From contig JALHMH010000013.1 of assembly GCA_022844165.1 (NCBI GenBank), forward strand, positions 54,045 to 118,044: 64,000 nucleotides of DNA, read 5' to 3'. Position 1 is the first letter of the stretch; each line of letters opens with the position of its first letter. This document shows positions 59,819 to 64,000 of the stretch, in pieces. The notes under the pieces were generated by a model. That model made no database searches. It was not told where the DNA came from and worked only from the letters and a program-made list of their open reading frames with translations. Both the position numbers and the translations under genes were made by a program. The DNA is from Lysobacterales bacterium (GTDB lineage: Bacteria > Pseudomonadota > Gammaproteobacteria > Xanthomonadales > SZUA-5).

Positions 59819-62659
59819 TCAGGGCCGAAACTCGATCTTCTCGCGCTCCGCGGCCAATGCTGCATCGCGATCGATAATCAGAGGTTTGTATCGGTTTGTC
59901 AGCCAACGCCCCAGTTGGCTCGCGTAGGTCGGCGAACCCAACACCCCCGACTGACCGCCCGGATGAATATTCTCGGCCACCACCGGCGTCGTCATCTGGC
60001 CGATGAAGCGCCGCGCAGGCCCGGCGCCGAACATGAAGCCATTCACACTATTGGCACGTGTGCTATGGCCGGAAGCATCCAGCACTTCGTAGCCACCGGG
60101 GCGGGCAACGCCCGGTAATTGCGCCGACACGCTGGTAAATCCATAGGGATTGGCGCCCGGAAGGTTGAACGGTCCACCCAGCGGATGATCAAAAACGATA
60201 CGGTGCAAGCGTCCCCAACGGTAATCGTCGATGTTGGTCGAGTTCGCAAATGCCGCGGCGAAATCGGCGCCAGAAAGCGCATTCAGACCATCGCGCAAGG
60301 CTCGCAACAACAACAAATCGCGCGCGACGCTGGCGTCGCTGACACCTGTCACTTCAAAGAAATTCACACCGCTGGCGCCAATACCCCGAGCGGTTGCGTA
60401 GCGCTCAAGCAGATTGAGCAGAGTACGCACACTTTCTTCCGATCCGGGCAATTGCGTGCCCAAACCAACACGCGTCAAGGTGCCATCAACGATGCTGCGA
60501 ATTGCGAACGAACGCCAAATTGCGAACACCGTGGCGGCCGTTGAATGACGAATTTCTGTGGCACTCGGCGCAGGCAGATTGGCCGGATCGTCGCCCGGGT
60601 CGAAGCCCGCCTGGATGCCCGTGGGCGTCGAATAATCCCACTGCGTCAAACGCTCGATGGCGGCGGCAACGCGGGCATCATTGATCAACGCGCGCAAGTC
60701 TGCAGGTGCAGTCGCAGCGCGCGCATTGGCGGCCGCCGTCAGTAGGAATGGCGTCAGTTTTTCTGCGTCGAGCGGTTGATTATTCGCCTGGGCGCGTTTC
60801 AGGAACTCGGCATCGACCTGCCGATTGGCAGCCACTTCTGCTGCGAGAATTCGGTCGATCCGGCCCTGTCGGAACGCCGAATAACCTTTGTCCAGATAAT
60901 ACAAGCCGCCCCCGCGACGCACTTGGTTCAGTGCATTGTTGTCGAGCGTTACGCCCACCGGATCGTTATTGGCGTTCGCGATGTAACCGCTCGTCGGATT
61001 GATCACGAACGGCATTTCCGCTGGCGGCAAGATCTCAAAATTCAGAGCCTGATTCGGATAGTTGTTGGTCCGAGGCAGCCAGTCGTGTTGCAAAGTGCCA
61101 GTTCCGTTACGGATCAGGAACGGCGGAATGCCGCCATCGGGTCGCCCCAGGTTTTGCAGGTCGGTACGGAGAGGAGCCTCGGCCGACACAAAGTACGCGA
61201 TGTTCCCCTCGACATCGGCATAGGCGAAGTTCTGCGAACCGACATCGAAGAAGCTCAACGCGTCACGGAATTCCTGCATGTTGCGCGTTCGCGGCAAGCG
61301 CCTGAACGCCTCCAGTTCACTCGTCGCACCCCATCCGGTATAGGCCACGCTCAGCCCGGTATCGCCCAAAATCTGAAGCACTGGGCCGTTGTTGCGCCGA
61401 GGCACGATCACGGTTACGCCACCGTTGGTGTAGCCAATCGAATTCGTACGCGCGATGTTGTTTTGCACGCCATCGCCAACCGCGTTCACGAAATAACTCT
61501 GGAACACCCAAACCACAGGCTCTGCCACACCGCTGTGAATCGTGTGCGTGGGCAATCCATAGGGATTGAGACGGAAGCTCTCCTGATAGGTGTCGGTGAC
61601 ATCCATCGGGTTGGTCGTCAGGCCCCAGCACATCCGGTCCGTACAGCCGAGGAGCGAGCCCGGCACACCTGCGGGCGTGGAGCCACTGAATCGATAGGGC
61701 GTTGGGAAACGGCTGTCCGTAGAGAACAAACGATTTTCATAAAAGGTGGAGGGCGTGTCCATACCCAGATGCGGATCGTTGGCCAGAATCGGACGACCGT
61801 TGTTGGTCCGGTTGCCGGCGACCAACCACCAATTGCTCGCACCCCTGCCCTCGCGAAATTCGAGCGTGGGCCCGATGAGAGGATGGTCAGCAATTTTGTC
61901 TCGATACGCTTGCGCCAATTCCACGGTGATCGGATCGATGTCTGGCACTTCGTAGGAAACCTTATCGGCTTCGCCCGCAACGCCAATCGACGCCAGGAAT
62001 CCCGGGATCGAAACTCGGTTGTCGCCTGGCGCCACGCGATGGGTGTCTTCGAAAAACAGCCGTGTCCCGTCAAAACCTCGCGCTGTGCCCGCAGCCTGGT
62101 AGGCTTGCAGACGTAGTGTGTAGTCGATATCGAGATCGAACGAAAGTTGGAACGCGAGAATCTTGCCGATCACCAGTGAGTCGACTGGCGACCATGGTTC
62201 GGCGCGGGTGATCTCCAGCGCGGTGTATTCCGGCGGCAGCGGATTGTTACGCAACCAGAAATTCACCCCGTTGGCATAGGCCTGCAGGAATTCGCGCAAT
62301 TCGGAAGAGGCGCGAATGTACGACTCCCAGGCCGCACGCCGCAGACCCAAGGTCCGAATTTGCACGTCGTTCGCCAGTGCCGCAGCCCCCACAAGCTCGG
62401 CCGCAGTGCCGCTCGCGCCGCGGCGACTGAAGTCCATCTGAAAAAAACGATCACGCGCATGGATGTAACCCTGCAAAAACGCCATATCGACATCGTTACT
62501 GGCGACCACCGTCGGCACGCCTTCGGCGTCGATCGAAATTTGCGCATTGGCGATCAGGCCTGGTGCGGTAATTGGCGTACTCTGCGCGAGCGCTGGTTGA
62601 CTCACAAATGCTGCAACGGCGACCGCCAACGGTCGCCAGCTCAATGAAAACTGTTGCAT
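59819..62659 (-). CDS. Secreted penicillin acylase family protein (Ntn hydrolase)
   Basis: Signal peptide; IHARDRFFQMDFSRRGASGTAAELVG; putative autoprocessing site RGASNWWLVAGNRTNNGRPILANDPHLGM. Confidence 0.93.
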   Translation of the reverse strand: MQQFSLSWRPLAVAVAAFVSQPALAQSTPITAPGLIANAQISIDAEGVPTVVASNDVDMAFLQGYIHARDRFFQMDFSRRGASGTAAELVGAAALANDVQIRTLGLRRAAWESYIRASSELREFLQAYANGVNFWLRNNPLPPEYTALEITRAEPWSPVDSLVIGKILAFQLSFDLDIDYTLRLQAYQAAGTARGFDGTRLFFEDTHRVAPGDNRVSIPGFLASIGVAGEADKVSYEVPDIDPITVELAQAYRDKIADHPLIGPTLEFREGRGASNWWLVAGNRTNNGRPILANDPHLGMDTPSTFYENRLFSTDSRFPTPYRFSGSTPAGVPGSLLGCTDRMCWGLTTNPMDVTDTYQESFRLNPYGLPTHTIHSGVAEPVVWVFQSYFVNAVGDGVQNNIARTNSIGYTNGGVTVIVPRRNNGPVLQILGDTGLSVAYTGWGATSELEAFRRLPRTRNMQEFRDALSFFDVGSQNFAYADVEGNIAYFVSAEAPLRTDLQNLGRPDGGIPPFLIRNGTGTLQHDWLPRTNNYPNQALNFEILPPAEMPFVINPTSGYIANANNDPVGVTLDNNALNQVRRGGGLYYLDKGYSAFRQGRIDRILAAEVAANRQVDAEFLKRAQANNQPLDAEKLTPFLLTAAANARAATAPADLRALINDARVAAAIERLTQWDYSTPTGIQAGFDPGDDPANLPAPSATEIRHSTAATVFAIWRSFAIRSIVDGTLTRVGLGTQLPGSEESVRTLLNLLERYATARGIGASGVNFFEVTGVSDASVARDLLLLRALRDGLNALSGADFAAAFANSTNIDDYRWGRLHRIVFDHPLGGPFNLPGANPYGFTSVSAQLPGVARPGGYEVLDASGHSTRANSVNGFMFGAGPARRFIGQMTTPVVAENIHPGGQSGVLGSPTYASQLGRWLTNRYKPLIIDRDAALAAEREKIEFRP

Positions 62660-62846
62660 GAATCCCTCCCGGATTGCGTTCGGCGACGGCGCCGGACGAT
62701 TCTTGATTATGCTCCGCTGCGAGCGCTTGTCGAGGGTCGCGATCGCGGGTTGTGACTTGCTGAAAACTCATCCCGAATTACGCCGACCCATGCCGCGGCG
62801 CTCAGCTTCGGCTATGGTTTCGGTCTTTGTCTCTACGGCAGTACTT

Positions 62847-64000
62847 ATGTCATCGACAACGTTTCTCATTGCGACCGCCTTGCTGGTCGCCGCGGCTTTG
62901 CTGCCGATATTGCTGCCTTTGTTGCGCAGACCGTCGCTCAAAACCGCCGAGCTTCGCGCACAATTACAGCGCCTCGAGGAAGCGCATTCGGCAGGGCTGA
63001 TCGATGATGCGACCTTCACTGAGCGCAAGGCTGCGCTCAGCGCCGAAGCGCTGGCCATGATCGATGGCAGCGCTCGCCAGCCGCGGTCCAAACTGGCTTT
63101 CTGGCTGGCCCTGGCGCTCGCCACCACTATACCGTTGGCGACCTACGCGCTCTACCAGAAGATCGGCAATCCGAACGCACTCGCATTTGCCGGCGTCGCA
63201 CCGGCGCCCACTGCCACAACCAACGACGGCACGGAACAAGCGACTGCCGCACCCGATCTTTCCGCCGCCGCCGATTCGCTCGCGGCACGCCTGCAAGACA
63301 ACCCGGAGGACGGCGAAGGCTGGCTGCTGCTGGGGCGCACCTATCGGCAAATCGAGCGCTTTACCGAAGCTCGCGATGCATTCGGGCGCGCAAAGCAACT
63401 GCTTCCCGAGAGCGCCGACTTGCTCGCTGAGTACGCGGAAGCCTTAGGCCTTGCCAGCGAACCCAGAGCACTCTTTGGCGAACCCGAAACACTGCTCGAC
63501 CGGGCGCTGGCGCTAGACGCCGATCACCAGCGTGCGCTGTGGCTCAAGGGTTTTGCGCGACGCCAGGATGGCGATGCGGCGGGCGCGGATGCGGCATGGA
63601 GCAGGCTGCTCGGTGGCATGGAACCCGGATCGCCCGTGCACACGGCCGTGATCGAACAACTCAACCTGGTGCGCAGTGAATTGGGTCAGCCTGCGATCAC
63701 CCCGGCAGCACCACCAGCGACTCCGCCACAAACTTCTGCCGCGCCGGGAGCCGCCGGCGGCGCAGGCGCAGCACCTGGCATTGATGTTGATGTGAGCCTC
63801 GATCCAGCCTTGGCAGCAAAGGTTGCGCCCGACGACACGCTCTTCGTCTTCGCGCGTGCACCAGGTGGCCCGCCGATGCCGCTGGCGATCGCGCGCCTGA
63901 GCGCCGGCCAACTGCCAACGCGTGTGCGCCTCGACACATCGATGGGAATGGTTGCGGGGGTCACGTTGGAACAATTTCCCACAGTCGTCGTTGGCGCGCG
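62847..64000 (+). CDS. ccmI: c-type cytochrome biogenesis protein CcmI/CycH-like (3'-truncated by window edge)
   Basis: Manual translation MSSTTFLIATALLVAAALLPILLPLLRRPSLKTAELRAQLQRLEEAHSAGLIDDATFTERKAAL...; TPR LAARLQDNPEDGEGWLLLGRTYRQIERFTEARDAFGRA. Missing from the ORF track because no stop lies in the window. Confidence 0.88.
   Translation, partial: MSSTTFLIATALLVAAALLPILLPLLRRPSLKTAELRAQLQRLEEAHSAGLIDDATFTERKAALSAEALAMIDGSARQPRSKLAFWLALALATTIPLATYALYQKIGNPNALAFAGVAPAPTATTNDGTEQATAAPDLSAAADSLAARLQDNPEDGEGWLLLGRTYRQIERFTEARDAFGRAKQLLPESADLLAEYAEALGLASEPRALFGEPETLLDRALALDADHQRALWLKGFARRQDGDAAGADAAWSRLLGGMEPGSPVHTAVIEQLNLVRSELGQPAITPAAPPATPPQTSAAPGAAGGAGAAPGIDVDVSLDPALAAKVAPDDTLFVFARAPGGPPMPLAIARLSAGQLPTRVRLDTSMGMVAGVTLEQFPTVVVGA

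Noticed and set aside
60776-62116. Plus-strand 446-aa ORF opposite the penicillin acylase gene
   Set aside because: Shadow ORF; the minus frame has the signal peptide and catalytic motif.

Overview
The window looks like a chromosomal segment of a GC-rich gammaproteobacterium, probably Xanthomonadales/Lysobacterales-like (inferred from gene content only). Most of it is housekeeping: an RND efflux permease pair, rlmI-like methyltransferase, hemL, rlmH-rsfS-nadD-holA, gshB-tonB, erpA, tRNA-Leu(CAG), cspA, a 2-oxoacid:ferredoxin oxidoreductase cluster, sodB, purEK, nadC, a penicillin-acylase-type Ntn hydrolase and a 3'-truncated ccmI. A complete type IV pilus chemosensory operon (pilG-H-I-J-chpA-chpB-chpC) runs on the minus strand and overlaps holA. 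The main unexplained signals are: (1) a ~775-bp cassette (33181-33955) bounded by perfect 22-bp inverted repeats that begin and end in TTAA, filled with 73-bp tandem two-hairpin units; (2) related intergenic repeats at four other places, whose hairpin arms differ in sequence but stay complementary around a conserved CGAACG linker; (3) a FimX-like degenerate GGDEF/EAL protein with a pseudo-Hpt N-terminus next to a GacS/BarA-type hybrid kinase; (4) divergent promoters embedded in paired TTGACAGTGTCAA operators near a TetR gene; (5) a secreted protein with an MVL-type lectin signature. No phage, CRISPR array, defence island or biosynthetic cluster was recognised. All family calls come from reading motifs by eye; no database search was run.
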